64,000 nucleotides of DNA, from assembly GCA_018340375.1 (NCBI GenBank), contig JAFFJZ010000075.1, positions 434,001 through 498,000 of the forward strand. Direction: 5' to 3'. Under the pieces are notes generated by a model that saw nothing but the letters and a program-made list of their open reading frames with translations, had not been told where the DNA came from and ran no database searches. The DNA comes from Gonatopus flavifemur. Taxonomy: Eukaryota; Arthropoda; Insecta; Hymenoptera; Dryinidae. Every line of letters starts with the position of its first letter. Position 1 is the first letter of the stretch. The position numbers and the translations under genes were made by a program. Positions 46,226 through 58,540 of this stretch are shown piece by piece.

Positions 46226-47024
46226 CCCCCAAAACAACTTCAAAAAAGTGAAAAAAACAACGCCAAGTACATGAAAAAGTATTGCAAAAGTATTTCAGTT
46301 TATTAATTTTGTTGATAAACTTTATTTTCCTTTCTCATATTATGTGATCAGCCAAAAAAAACATCAGAGGAAAAAAAAGATCTGAAATCACTATCAAGTA
46401 CCAAGTACACTTGACTGCATGAATGCTGCTTGAATATATCAATCAATATGTTGGATAAATACCATGAGTCAACAATACATAAATACCACCGATTTGCCAT
46501 TCCCAAATCAATCTAAAGAAAACAGTCAATACAAATTCTTATTCAATCATGACAATTTACCATCATCGGACACTTGGCGTGGCCGATAGATGCTTCGGTT
46601 TGATATAGATGTTTTCTCAATTGCTAGGTTCAAGCAAACCTTGGATAATCAAAAACCTAAAGAATCGGCCACGCCAAGTGTCCCATGATGGTAAATTGTG
46701 ATGATTGAAAAAGAATTTGTATTGACTGTTTTTTTCAGATTGATTTGGGAATGGCAAATCGTTGGTATCTATGTATTGTTGACTCATGGTATTTATTCAA
46801 CATATTAATTGATATATTCAAGCAGCATTTATGCAGTCAAGTGTACTTGGTACTTGATAGTGATTTCAGATCTTTTTTTACCCTCTGATGTTTTTTTCGG
46901 CTGATCACATACTATGAGAAAGGAAAATGAAGTTTATCAACAAAATTAATAAACTGAAATACTTTTGCAATACTTTTTCATGTACTTGGCGTTGTTTTTT
47001 TTTTACTTTTTTGAAGTTTCTTTG
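46226..47024. repeat. 0.8-kb palindrome with ACTTGGCGTGGCCGAT core
   Basis: The two halves mirror around 46625. The outer ends are CCCCCCAAAACAACTTC / GAAGTTTCTTTGGGGGG, the inner ends CACTTGGCGTGGCCGAT / ATCGGCCACGCCAAGTG. The outer 60 bp also occur at 41634 and (inverted) 28695, and the inner motif at 40964 and 41071. Confidence 0.9.
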
Positions 47025-49537
47025 GGGGGATTTCACCCATTTTTTCAAATGCTCCGCAACGAGTAATTCAATCTTCACATACTGTTTCAGTCCACGGAAA
47101 AAAGAAAACAGATAAATTTATCATGTTGGATCACAATGCGTTGCTTCAAGTCTTCAAATCGAAATTTTCACAAAATATATTCTGCAATAATATTGGGCTA
47201 TTACAAGATCTGTAATAACACTCAGTATGCATGGTTCTCCATTGAAGGGCCAATAACGGCATCACGTTTATTTCTCAAGTCAATGAGTTTTTGAAGAATT
47301 GTGATGATCCAATACATTGTCAATAATGAAAAATTATTGTACTGTCATCTGTTGCGATTCTCATGAACTTTCTTGTGATTGTTTCATTGTGTAATATATT
47401 CAATGTCTACAATGCTGGATATGAAATCGAAATACTTTATAAAACTGTATTTGGAGAATTGTTTCTAGTTTGACTTCCAGTTTGAGATAAGGTACACATT
47501 ATAATAATTGAGAGAATTGATTTTCAGAGAATTTGAGATGGTAAAGATGGAAATGATGTCTTTGAGATGACATTTGATTACTAAGAAGAGAAAATAATTA
47601 TAGCCCTTTCGCACAATTCAAGAAATCATAAATATTGTTATGTAATATAATGAGTTGAATAAGATTTACCAAAAGTGAAATGGCATGATGATGTCATCTT
47701 AGACGTCAACAGTATACTAGAATACTCCATATTTCAAAAGAATCCAGAGAATCTATTATACCTTACTTTTTCTGAAAGGAAACATCTCATGGGATATTTG
47801 GTCCAATTGCTGCTATTGATAAATTTCAAGAGGTAATTGTTCAAGACAATCTCAATGTGGATAAATAAATGTCTGTAAGGAAATGTGATTTTATTTCTCG
47901 ATTACTATAAAATAAATATTTTTTCCTATTTTCATGATTAAAGACTGTATCATGAATTATGATTTATAAATTGAGTCTATGTTCAATTATAAATCCGGCA
48001 ACAGTGAACTTAATTCTTACGTTAGGTGCATTCCAATAATATGTAGGTTACTTTGCTTAGCGGAGAGTGGTATCACTCTAACCATCTCCCAAGTCAGACC
48101 CCCTTATGTTCTTTGGAGACTTTTCATTCAATCAGCTTGTTCGATGTATCACCGGAGGCACCATTAGGTACTGATTATTTGCCAGTGGGTGTGACAAATA
48201 TCTATAATGATACATCAAGCAAGCTGAATCGTTGACAAACATAATGGGTCCGGCTTAGACACAGTCCAAATTAGACCACTCTCCTCTATTTTTTGAATAT
48301 GGGTTGGTATTTGATTCAATCCATTAGCTCATCTTCATCCTCAGGAACTTTCTGGATGGTGTCATGGTCAGGGAATTGGCATGGACCCATCATTTCTTCT
48401 TCATCCGCTGGACTGTCTCTATATGCAAAGACAGTTCAAAAAAAATTTCTTCTGCATTCACTTCACGGTCTTTATCTGTAAAGAGAATGTAAAGAAAAAA
48501 GTATTACATCAATTGTCGTATATTTTCTCAAGTATTATGCTATGAATCTCAGATTCTTTCCAACACACTAAAATAACTTGAATAATTTACTTACAACAAG
48601 GGTCGCATGTGGGTTGTGGGGGCTGTACCCGCTACAGCTCTGGGTGTGATTAAAAAGTATTATCCACTAATATTATGATTGCAGATTGCAGAAGCCAGAA
48701 CTGTCGCTAATATTACCATAGTTGCAGAGGTTCTGATCTAAGACAAAAAATCAACCACAACGTAAATTTCTTATACCAAAACATGTTCTATTTTGTGAAA
48801 GACACGAAAATAGTAAATAAACTTATCTGATTATGTGATCCTGTCCAGTTTTCCACCTTCATCCTTGCTATCTTCAAAATCTTCATGTGAAATCACGTGC
48901 AATTTCTTCCTCACGTACATGCACGCATAAAAGCACTCTCCCACTTCACACAATAAATTTCAAAACTGCTTTAATTTCATGAAAATGAATAAACTCCATA
49001 CTTTAATGGGAAGAATTCATTAAATCCGAAATTTTGTATCGGCGTGTGATAATAATTCTTAACCTTTAATCAAAAGGAAAATAATCTCTCACTTTCTCAC
49101 AAATTTGTTTGGGTTGTATTGACATTTCAATGAAACACGTGTCTTTGGATCACAGCTGATCGCGTTCAAGTTATGTTCCGAAATTGTGTTATCGATTGAT
49201 ACAACTGAGAGTCGAGTTTCGGAACGAAGTCGCGAAGAAAATATCTCGAGGCACTGAAAAACGCAAATAAGAATCGAATCTGAAATATTATGATACAAAA
49301 TAGAATCGAAATTAAGATATCTCAGTGAATACTTCACCGATTGGATTAGAAGATATCTCAATCTAAAGCGAAAAATCGTATCTACAGAATGAAGTTGGTT
49401 CATATTTGAAATACTTGATCACATCGAAACAATTTGAGAAATAAAAACTGGACCTCCAAACTCACTGTAAAAGAGAAGCGGCAGTGACATTTGCATTTGC
49501 ACTTGATATACAATTTATATGAAAAATTTTTTTTCCA
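47025..49537. other. No gene supported
   Basis: AT-rich. An imperfect inverted repeat spans about 48060-48290 (GGAGAGTGGT...ACCCCCTTATGTT against AACATAATGGGTCC...ACCACTCTCC), probably a diverged MITE. Short frames have no motifs. Confidence 0.45.
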
Positions 49538-49573
49538 TGTACTTGGCGTCGAGACGCTACCGCGTCTCTTGAT
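49538..49573 (+). repeat. Conserved hairpin block, copy 1
   Basis: TGTACTTGGCGTC then a 7-bp stem GAGACGC-TACC-GCGTCTC and TTGAT, 36 bp, identical to the block at 50377-50412. A GC-rich terminal hairpin near a fixed short tail recalls the 3' ends of Helitron/Helentron elements, but the CTRR tail is absent. Confidence 0.6.
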
Positions 49574-50376
49574 TTCCTGAATGTAGCAAATAGATTTATT
49601 TATACCTTTCTCAAACTTTTTCTGTTTTGTAGACAAATAACCTCTTCATCATTTATCCATCAATTCATTCATGAATTTTTTTAAGTCATATATAAAAGTA
49701 TATATAATTCCAGGTTATTTGTGTGCGTTTGATTGTTGTTATAATGACCTGTAATACCTGTAATGTAGTGACCTGCAATTCATCCATTTTTCAATTATTC
49801 TTTTAATATTATAACAACCTATCAACACATCGCCTCATTGACAGGTTATTTGTTTATGTTTTGACAATGTATAGACCACACTACACTGAAATTAACGCTA
49901 TTGGATGTTCGGATTATAATATACATCAACTGAAGTGAATGCTATTGGATATTGGAAGAAAGGAAAAAGGACAGAATATTGGATGTCCCAAGAAGGAGAG
50001 AGACAGTATAACTCTATGCCAATGGGAGAAACCCCCCCGAATTCCGATGGCGAAGAACTGTCGTCGCTATCGTGATTAAAATAAATCGAAAGTGGCGATG
50101 ATGATGAAGAAGAATCCTGATGTCATGATCGCATGAAAATTTGGAACGTTTGTATCTCGGGATCGCGTGAAAGGATCGAATTCGTAGTGCGCTTAATTGA
50201 AAGTGTGTATCCGAATCATATAATAGAAGTGTGATTATTTTTTCGTGAAATTCAATGTGTGATGAGTTATTGTGGGTCAAAGATTTTTTGACTATACAAA
50301 ATCTTGGTTTTCGTGTAAAGATACACGGTAGCGCCTGACTTAGGCTTTTTCATTTTTTTTCCTTTCAGGGTTTTGA
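49574..50376. other. Interval between the two hairpin blocks
   Basis: AT-rich, with ACAAATAACCT at 49634 and its reverse complement AGGTTATTTGT at 49713 and 49841. No gene. CTTGATATACAAT precedes the first block (49503) and follows the second (50407). Confidence 0.45.
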
Positions 50377-50412
50377 TGTACTTGGCGTCGAGACGCTACC
50401 GCGTCTCTTGAT
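50377..50412 (+). repeat. Conserved hairpin block, copy 2
   Basis: 36 bp identical to 49538-49573, 839 bp downstream of it, immediately followed by the 50413-50662 palindrome. Confidence 0.6.
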
Positions 50413-50662
50413 ATACAATTATCCAATTTTATTGTAAAATGATAACCTTTTCATGTATCCATCTCATATATCTGTGGCCTGTGGCCTTCATTATGAAACA
50501 TTCAGTATATCTTGTTTATGTTAGATTGAATTATGTATAATAATTTCATTAATTGTGATGAATGTTCGGAATATAATGAATGTTTCACAGTAAACGGTAC
50601 AGATGTGTGAGATGTATACATGAAAAGGTGTTATATTTTACAATGAAATTGAATAGTTGTAT
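50413..50662. repeat. 250-bp palindrome
   Basis: The arms 50413-50485 and 50590-50662 are reverse complements (ATACAATTATCCAATTTTAT / ATTGAATAGTTGTAT; CCTTTTCATGTATCCATCTC / ATGTATACATGAAAAGG). Confidence 0.8.
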
Positions 50663-50663
50663 A

Positions 50664-50897
50664 TTAGTGTTATACGATTGATAAACATATACATAAACCA
50701 TCAAAAAAGCCCATGAAAAGAGAATAAGTCAAAGAATAATTCAGATTTTCAATGTATTTCAGTAAGAGTATATGAATCTGAAGGGAACTCTCACAATACA
50801 AGGAGACTTTGATGAAAATATTCCATTGAATGACATATGTTTTCAATGAAATCTAGATACTTAGAATAAAATGTTTTGTTGGAAACGTTCTTGGGTA
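50664..50897 (-). repeat. Outer inverted arm, right copy (pairs with 40198-40434)
   Basis: The reverse complement of 40198-40434, starting TAGTGTTATACGATTG and ending GAAACGTTCTTGGGTA. It abuts the 250-bp palindrome on its left, mirroring the arrangement at the other arm. Confidence 0.85.
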
Positions 50898-51221
50898 TCT
50901 GAAAAGACAGAACACTTCAAACTTTGTACCAGAATAAATGTTCCATGATTCAAAAGTGTGAAATTACTGGGGTTTTGTAAACATTTTTTGTGTAACTCAA
51001 TAAATCACAAAGAACAAATTCTTTTATAAAAAATCAAACCAAAGTACTGAAATGATTTTCAGTACATCCAGTACTGAAATATCAATTTGAGAAGCTTTCG
51101 TGAGATTTAATTAAAAATTGTTTCATGAAATTGAAAGAGATCTACAATTGCAATTTCCATAAATAAAATCAACATTAAGGTCATATATACAGTTCAAACA
51201 ACCTAAATATGATCTTCTACA

Positions 51222-51497
51222 CGGAGGAAACGTATTGGCGAAAGATTACCCAACGTTGAGTCAAACGGGGACATAGTGGTGTCCCCGTGAAGTTTAAAAT
51301 CCGGTTGAGTTCATTCTACTCGACTACAGATGGGAATCAATTCGAATGTTTACATTATCTCAACAAGTTGCTCACTGTTGAAAAACATCTGAATGGATTT
51401 CCATCTGTAGTCAAGTAAAATTAAGTCAACCGGATTTCAAACTTCGCGGGAATGCCACTATGTCCCCGTTTTACTCAACTTTGAATAATCTTTCATC
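51222..51497. mobile_element. Palindromic MITE, ACGGGGACATAGTGG arms
   Basis: The left arm (51240-51347: AAAGATTACCCAACGTTGAG, AACGGGGACATAGTGG, ATCCGGTTGA, ACAGATGG) mirrors the right (51399-51495). The left border reads CTACACGGAGGAAACG, an end shared by other insect MITEs. 50900-51220 before it is AT-rich and featureless. Confidence 0.75.
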
Positions 51498-51729
51498 AAC
51501 CCATGTGGAAATTGCCGGAGTTGACAAATCGCCCAGTACTGGAAAGGTTGTATTTGCCAGACTTCAGCGAAAACAACTGTTCCTGTACAGGCCCATTACT
51601 GTTTTTCAACTGGCTGTACATGTTCGACGGAGTTGAGACGGTATTGGTTGGCGTGGACAGACAGTGTTGGGCCAGTAATGAATCAATACTGGCCGGAAAA
51701 TACACGGATCGTAGTGTAACGTAGCCACG

Positions 51730-52358
51730 CCAGTACTGTGCCAGAGTTTGGATAACTATTCAATATATCCAATAGGCGATCGATTGCCAGGATCAGTAGG
51801 GCAATGGCTAACTACAAAATCGGTAGTCGAACTACGTTAAAATTATGTCCATGGAAATCCGGCTGTTATGGTAAACCAAAGCGGCGCCAGTGCTGCCCCA
51901 GAGTTGGGATTACCATTTCATATATTTGATAGCCGACTATATGCCAGTATCAATATGGTACTGGCTGACTACGAGATCGATGTTGTATTGTCATTAAAAT
52001 CGTAGCGATGGGGATCAGGGTATCAGGGTGAGCCGAAACTTCACCAGTACTGAGCCAGAGTTGGGATGACCATTCAATATATTCAATAGGCGATCGAGTG
52101 CCAGGATCGGTAGGGCAATGGCTAACTACAAAATCGGTAGTCGAACTACGTTAAAATGATGTCCATGGAAATCCGGCTGTTATGGTAAACCAAAGCGGCG
52201 CCAGTACTGAGCCAGAGTTGGGATTACCATTTCATATATTTGATAGTCGACCATATGCCAGTATTGGTATGGCACTGATTGGCTACGAAATTTGTAATCA
52301 ACTGAATCAGTATAGCCACTTCTTCGTCCACCTAATATGGTAAATGAATCAGGTCATT
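51730..52358 (+). repeat. 157-bp satellite built on CCAGTACTG, four units
   Basis: Units begin at 51730, 51887, 52044 and 52201, exactly 157 bp apart, each with CCAGTACTG-(A/T)GCCAGAGTT and GCTAACTACAAAATCG. Units 1 and 3 match each other better than 2 and 4 do, suggesting a two-unit higher-order period. Confidence 0.85.
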
Positions 52359-53995
52359 TTTGCTACCCAATGGCGCAGCTTTGGTGAACCACCAGATGCA
52401 TGTTTATTCGGGGATTTCTTTTGACGAAAGTTGATAACCGATCCCGAAGCCAGTCAGTCCCCCATTAGTTCAGGCACATTGTTTTCGACCTAACATATCG
52501 TACTCCCTCTAACTCTGGCTCTGTTCTGGCGTAGCTTTGGCTCACTACAACACCCAGTCTCCGATATTTCAATATCCTGCCAATAATATCATTATAATGA
52601 ACAGAGTTCACGCGAGGCATGTAAACCAATGTCTGGTTGTTTGTATATATGTATATAATTCTAAGAGCCAGCAATCTTCATGCACGCTCGTTAGACGTAT
52701 TCAAATTTTCTCGTACATTTATCAGACACACACAGAGGTTTGGGTGTTCTTAGAGTGTAGTTCTACGTAAAATTGTCGATTTGAATTCTCAAATATGTCT
52801 TATAATAAAGTGAAAAAATATCGTTAACTCCAAAAAGTTCCAGTCGATGGTACAGATTCTGACAATGAAGAAAGTAACCAAGGTTGGTATATGATATAAT
52901 CAGCATTTATGGTATTTTTACACCATTCAAACTACTTACAACCCTAACAGATCCCCAATAGTTTTCTGCTTGAAATTTTCAATAAGAACGCAAAAAGTAC
53001 AGGAGTTTCCAAGGAACTCATAATGAATACAATATATTTATGAAGAACTCTTTTAGGATTCTTGTGCTATCTGGGGAACTATTATGAAAAGGAATGATTG
53101 TCAGTAAGTGTTTTCAACCAGTAATTCACTATTGAACCGGAACCGATACCGATTGTACTCAAATAGCACGAGCACTTTTCAAACTTTCCAAGCTTGTGCG
53201 AGCTTGTTTCAAGCAATCTAAGCATGTGATCACGCATAGAATGTGCAAATAATCCACATGGTATGAACAATGTTCCAAAATCACTCCCGATTATGTCAAT
53301 TCATTATGACAAATGGCGTGGTACTGGCGAGGTTGTATTTGCCAAAGTACGGCAAAAACAACTGTGCCTGTTCAGAATCATCACCGTTTTTCAACTGTCA
53401 CCGAACATTCGCAAAATTTCAGACGGTATTGGCTCGCGTGGACAGACGGTATAGGGTCAGTATCGAATGAATACTGTCTGGACAATACCCAGGATTTCGA
53501 GAAACGGTACCGTGCCAGTACTCAGCCAGAGCCGGTATTATCATTCCATATGTACAACAGACGGCAATATGCCAGTAATGATATGACTCTGGCTGACTAC
53601 AAAATCGATAGTCGATCGATGTTGCAATTATGATCTTGGCAACTCGGCTGTTGTGGTCAGCTGGAGTCGCGCCAGCCAACGGCTCAATAGCCAGAGTTGG
53701 TATTATGATTCAATATGTTCGATAGACGACATGGTACCCGTATTGGTGGGACTCTGGTTGACTACGGAATCGGTAGTTGATTGACATCAAAATCACGATC
53801 TTGGCAACTCGATTTTTGTAGTGAGCCGGAGTCGCGCCAGTATCAAGACAGAGTTGGTATGATCATTCAATACGTTCGATAGAGAACAATGAACCAGTAT
53901 TGGTGGAATCTTGTTTCACTACGGAGTCTATGGTAAATTGCGTGACTTCAAGGGAATTGGTGCAATAAATGGGAATTTAAGTGGTCCGTTGTCAA

Positions 53996-54062
53996 CTCGT
54001 AGATTAGCTGATGTGATAGAGACTGTGTTTCTCACTCGCAGGTCCCGGGTTCAATCCTTGCA
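53996..54062 (+). other. Degenerate tRNA-like SINE head
   Basis: GATTAGCTGATGTGATAGAG (A-box-like) followed at 38-40 nt by GGGTTCAATCC (B-box-like). Too diverged to be a working tRNA. Confidence 0.4.
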
Positions 54063-54576
54063 CAGTGAATTTCCATGAAACCACTTCCAAAGCGTTTTTC
54101 TCGGACAACGGTGATGAGAAAAATAGATTCACACAGTTTTGAAAGTTCAAATTCAACGTATTTCTTTTTTTTCCGCTTGAAATATAACTCCGGGGATCTC
54201 TTATTACCAGCACTGTGCCAGTACTGGGTCGGGTCTGAATTCCTACATAGGATGTATTATTTTGACCCTCTACCACTTCTCATCCAGGTGTGGTAGAACA
54301 ATTGGTTCTGTTGCCATGCCAGAGTTCCACCATAGTAGGCACACACCAAATATCGCTACCGACGTGGTGATGAATGTTTTACTGGCCCTTATGTAAAATG
54401 ATGTTATCATTCCGACTCCTTGCCAGTACCGTCCAAACCATTGGCCCCATAATGGTAGGGTTAGATTTGACAACACTGGAAACTCTGGCAACAGTGCTCA
54501 GCCAGTGCAGAAACACATCTGTCTATCCACATAGCACAAAGCTATGCCAGTGCGGGAATCATTCCGTGCCCAGTAC

Positions 54577-54780
54577 CAGTGATGCCAGATTCGTGACCGA
54601 GACCGCTTTTACCCTCTCCATCGACCATCATCCATCCATAAATGATGGAAAGTCGGGTGAGCGACAGAGAAAGAGTAACTATCACTCTCTTGCTCGCCGA
54701 CTTCTTCCGCATGGTGGGAGAAAGGGGAGGCGGTCAAGGGGTGAGTTAATACGGTCTCGGTCTCGAATCTGGCATCACTG
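54577..54780. mobile_element. hAT-like MITE with 8-bp duplication CCCAGTAC
   Basis: 204 bp. CAGTGATGCCAGATTCGTGA + CCGAGACCG at the left matches the reverse complement at the right over 29 bp. CCCAGTAC flanks at 54569-54576 and 54781-54788. It inserted into a CCCAGTACTGG satellite motif. Confidence 0.9.
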
Positions 54781-55010
54781 CCCAGTACTGGCCGAACAAC
54801 TGATTCTGTTGCAATGCCAGAGTTCCACCATAGTAGGCACACACCGAATATCGCTACCGACGTGGTGGTAAATGTTTTACTGCCCCTTATGTGAAATGAT
54901 GTTATCATTCCGACTCCTTGCCAGTACCGTCCAAACCACTAGCCCCATAACGGCAAAGTTGGATTTGCCAGTACTGGCAACTCTGGCAGCAGTACCGCGC
55001 CCGTAGCGGT

Positions 55011-55385
55011 CCTTGTGTACATTCCCACATGGGAATATATTTCCTCCGTGTACAAGGATATGTAGTATCGATCAACTATATCCAATTTTGTTCATCGATC
55101 CATGGCATCGGTCAACTGCATCCGATATTTTTCATGAATACATGGTATCGATCAACTACATCCAGTATTGTTCATCGATACATGGTATTTATCAACTATC
55201 CCTGTTGGAAAAATCGGATAGAAATGGATAGATGGATCTCCACATGCGAATCGAGTGGATCGACCCATGTGATTTCCATGTGACACCCATGCGATTCTCA
55301 TGTGAAGACCCATGCGGCCTATGAGTTTCCCATGTGAAGACCCATGCGATCCATGCGTTCCCCATGTGGAGAGCCATGCGAATTT
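55011..55385 (+). repeat. Two minisatellites (42-bp ATCGATCAACTA; CCCATGTG)
   Basis: 55062-55200: about 3.3 copies of a 42-bp unit containing TATCGATCAACTACATCC and TTCATCGATACATGG. 55240-55385: irregular repeats of GAAGACCCATGCG/CCATGTG. A palindrome CCTTGTGTAC...GTGTACAAGG (55011-55058) precedes them. Confidence 0.7.
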
Positions 55386-55769
55386 GGGAATTCCAAATTG
55401 GGAATTGAAAGTATAAAATACTGGTCATCGATTCTTATTGAAAGTTCATTTGTTGCACGGATGATATTGAACAATGGTTCAAGTTCGGATTCAGTGAGAT
55501 TGGATTCGCATCCCTTCTTACGGATGAAAATAAGTTCAGGACCTGATCCTGATGAAGGCGTGGCTTTTAATTCAAGTGGATTGAAATTCCATACTTTTTT
55601 GCGATAGTCCCGGATACCGCCAATTTATGTGATACATTCGGATCCAGCGTATATTCGAAAATATGGATGAAATCGTATTGCGCACGCAGGCATGATTTCA
55701 TGAAAAACTCACCATTGGTTCTGCTTCGGTTCATACGATTCACGGATTGAATCGAATCATACTCTGAAT

Positions 55770-56735
55770 TCGGATTCAATTGATTTTCATTCTTACAAAT
55801 TGACTAAATAATGTGTTCATATCTAATTATTCATGAATACCTGTATAGTTGAATGAAGTTATTTTCAAGTAATTTTTGACGATCAATATCTCTTCCGAGT
55901 ATATATCGTGCCAATGGTTCATGGTGGTCAGAGTGAAGAAAACTCACTGCACTCCCAATATATAAGTCAATTCCTTCATCGACTCAAGTTTTGTGGATAC
56001 CTACTTCTTATGCGCAAAGAATTTATTTCAACCAAGTGGCTGGTCATTTCACTTCATACAAATTGTGGATTGAAGGAATCACGTCACCCCATTTTACTTG
56101 ATTACCTGAAAAATTGTCAGAGGTTCACAAAAGTGGTAGCGATATTACATTCTTCCAGACAATTTGCATGATAGATACTTGACTGTGATTTGATTCCGAA
56201 AAATATTTGTACATAACTCTATTGAATGATACATGTAGTTATAAATGGAGTTCAAGATTCTTACCGTTAGAAAAATCATCTCTCAAATCACAAGCATAGG
56301 GAATTTCGTTCACTACCATACCTCACGTGCAACAATATCAATATTCAATCGATTTTCATTCTCACAAATTAACTGAATAATTTGTTCATATCTAATTATT
56401 TATAACTACATGCATAGTTCAATGGAGTTATTTCTGAGTAATTTTTGACAATCTGTCCCTTATAAGTATCTATCTTGCCAATGGTTCACAATAATATCAC
56501 AGTGCAGAAAACCTACTGCGCTTCCAATATATGTCAATTTCTCTATCATCTCAAGTTTTGTGGATACCTACTTCTTATTCGCAAAGCATTTATTTCAACA
56601 AAGTGGCTGGTTATTCCACTTTATACAAATTGTTGATTGGGAAAATACTATCATTCCATGTGACTTGATGACCGTTTGAAAAATCATCAGAGGTGTACAA
56701 AAGTGGGGCTGATAATACATTCTTTCATAAAATCC
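55770..56735 (+). repeat. Tandem duplication, period about 568 bp
   Basis: 55770-56160 and 56338-56735 share GTTCATATCTAATTATT, AGTAATTTTTGAC, CAAGTTTTGTGGATACCTAC, CAAAGTGGCTGG and ATTACATTCTTTC in the same order. The single open frame in copy 1 is not conserved in copy 2, so it is not coding. 55400-55770 shows nothing. Confidence 0.7.
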
Positions 56736-57466
56736 CATAACTTTGTACCTTTGTCATGCTGTGAAAAAAGAATAGAGCTTTTGAACATTGTTTTATTCAT
56801 GTACTAATATTTTTGAATAATTTTTCACGAGGAACTGAATTACTGCCTGTGGTGAATAATTATCTGATCTGTTGCATTAATCAAGTACTTGTTGGAGAAG
56901 TATTTCGGAACACAGTACTTCAGTTCAATAAAAATATTGTTTCATATTGAATACCTTTGACATCTGAAGAAAGAACTGTAAAAGATTCCTTACGTACGAC
57001 TTCTGAAGTATGTCTTGAATACTGATTCTCAAAGCTATCCATTCAGACATCTTTGAGAAGTGGAATAATATTGCATAAGATTTCTAAAGAATCCCTCGCA
57101 GATAACTCTGTTACGTCTAGCAAATCTCGTTTCAATGTATATTGAAACGAACTTGCCTCCAATAACTAAAGGGAAGGAAGGTTAGTGACCTCCCTCTAGT
57201 GTTCAAGATTCCCTATTTTCATTGTTTCATAACAAGGACAAGGAGGAGCGGAAAATATGAATCAGGGGATCCAATGAACACACAGAGTTCATATAAATTC
57301 CAATTTGCTGATTGCAACATTAAAATGTTTATAATGATTACAACAATTACAATGGAAATATCAAATAAAACATAAAATAAAATCGGAAGATTTTCTAAAA
57401 TTTTATAAATTTTATATTCATAATTATATATTTATATATGTATGTATATATATATATGCCTACAAT
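56736..57466. other. No gene seen; AT-rich with (TA) tract
   Basis: 57300-57460 is very AT-rich, ending in TATATATG repeats, and may be the 3' UTR of the minus-strand frame that ends at 57467. Confidence 0.4.
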
Positions 57467-57957
57467 CTATTCGTTTCTCCAAGCCCCCCAGGCACCGGCA
57501 TAGAAAACTCTGTAGGAACAGATTTCCTGTAGTTCTTCCTGCGTGAAACAAATTTTCCTAATGTCTTCATAGGACATTGAAGAATATTCCTTGACTGAAT
57601 TAGTGCATTCCCCACATTTGTGGAGTTCTGATTCTTGTTCCACGCAGGTCCGACACCTGGGTGGTAGCTTGGGCCTTCTTGATTTTTGGAATCGGACATT
57701 CCGAGTCAAATCGCTTTTAATAAATTTTCTCCTAGTAATTTTGATTTTCTCCACGGGAATCTGCGCTTTTAATTCAGCTATTCTCCCCTTGATCCTAGCC
57801 AACTCACTCTCATCCTGCAGGATGCGCTTTTTCAATTTAAAACTCTGCTCGGATGAGAGGGGTGGATTTTTCCTTCTCAAAAGTCCTCTTCGAAGAACTA
57901 TTCTCCTTTCCAAAGGTTTACCAGCTTCACGAAGGGACGATATCGAATTAATCACTA
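57467..57957 (-). CDS. Unrecognised Cys-bearing ORF, probably a terminal exon
   Basis: 163-codon open frame, minus strand. Upstream of it the strand reads a long T run then TTGTAG, a strong splice acceptor placing the exon start at about 57957, just before INSISSLREAGKPLERRIVL. Features: a basic helical stretch (RILQDESELARIKGRIAELK) and a putative zinc knuckle CRTCVEQESELHKCGEC, then an acidic/aromatic tail ending WGAWRNE. I do not recognise the family. Its 5' exons are not identified; three 160-bp tandem repeats lie just upstream. It runs in the same direction as the glycoprotein 2 kb away, and no link is shown. Confidence 0.4.
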
Positions 57958-58071
57958 CAAAAAAAAAATCTATGTAGGCCCAAAAAGAACTAATTCATAT
58001 TTATTATCAAAGAGGAGAAAATGAGTGGAGAGAGGAAGAAAAAGAAAACAATTGAGGATTGAAAAATTAAA

Positions 58072-58540
58072 TCTGAATCATACAATCTGGTGCAGAATAC
58101 TAAGATACTCTTTAATATATCGATTCCCAACTTGCGATTCACGTTTGCCACCAATGACTGTGCGTGAATCGTACAGTGGAAACTGGGAGGAATAATTAGA
58201 AAGCGAAAAAATATGATAGTGAAACTGACAAATCTGAATCATGCAATCAGGTGCAAAATATTCAGACTTGTTCAATTTATAGATTTCCAACTCTCGACTC
58301 ACGTTCGCCACCAGTGACTTAGTGTGAATCGTACAGTGGAAACTTGAAGGAATAATTAGGAAAGGAAAATATATGATGGTAAAACTGACAAATCTGAATC
58401 ATGCAATCAGGTGCAAAATATTCAGACCTGTCCAATTTCTAGATTTCCAACTCTCGATTCACGTTCGCCACCAATGACATTTGCGTGAATCGTTCAGCGG
58501 GAACCTTTGGAATCCAGAGAATTCATGAGAAAGAAGAAAA
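58072..58540 (-). repeat. Tandem repeat, 160-bp unit, three copies
   Basis: TCTGAATCATRCAATC starts at 58072, 58233 and 58393. Each unit has CTCGATTCACGTTCGCCACC followed by TGCGTGAATCGT. Confidence 0.85.

Larger units (their letters stand above)
53290..54990 (+). repeat. Diverged CCAGTACTG-family repeats
   Basis: Further CCAGTACT/GCCAGAGTT-containing units at about 53510, 53690, 53835, 54210, 54420, 54480, 54780 and 54930. 54291-54500 is duplicated at 54789-54998 (same order of CAGAGTTCCACCATAGTAGG, ATCGCTACCGACGTGGTG, CCAGTACCGTCCAAACCA). 52360-53290 between the arrays shows no gene. Confidence 0.7.

Noticed and set aside
49538..50412. A confirmed Helitron
   Set aside because: A terminal hairpin is present, but no CTRR tail, no 5' TC end and no Rep/helicase gene; kept only as a possibility.
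40198..50897. A polydnavirus proviral segment or CRISPR-like array
   Set aside because: No viral genes, no excision motif recognised and no regular repeat-spacer pattern; the repeats are palindromic transposon-like DNA.
53082..54276. Overlapping frames in the CCAGTACTG region
   Set aside because: They follow the satellite units and are not conserved between units.
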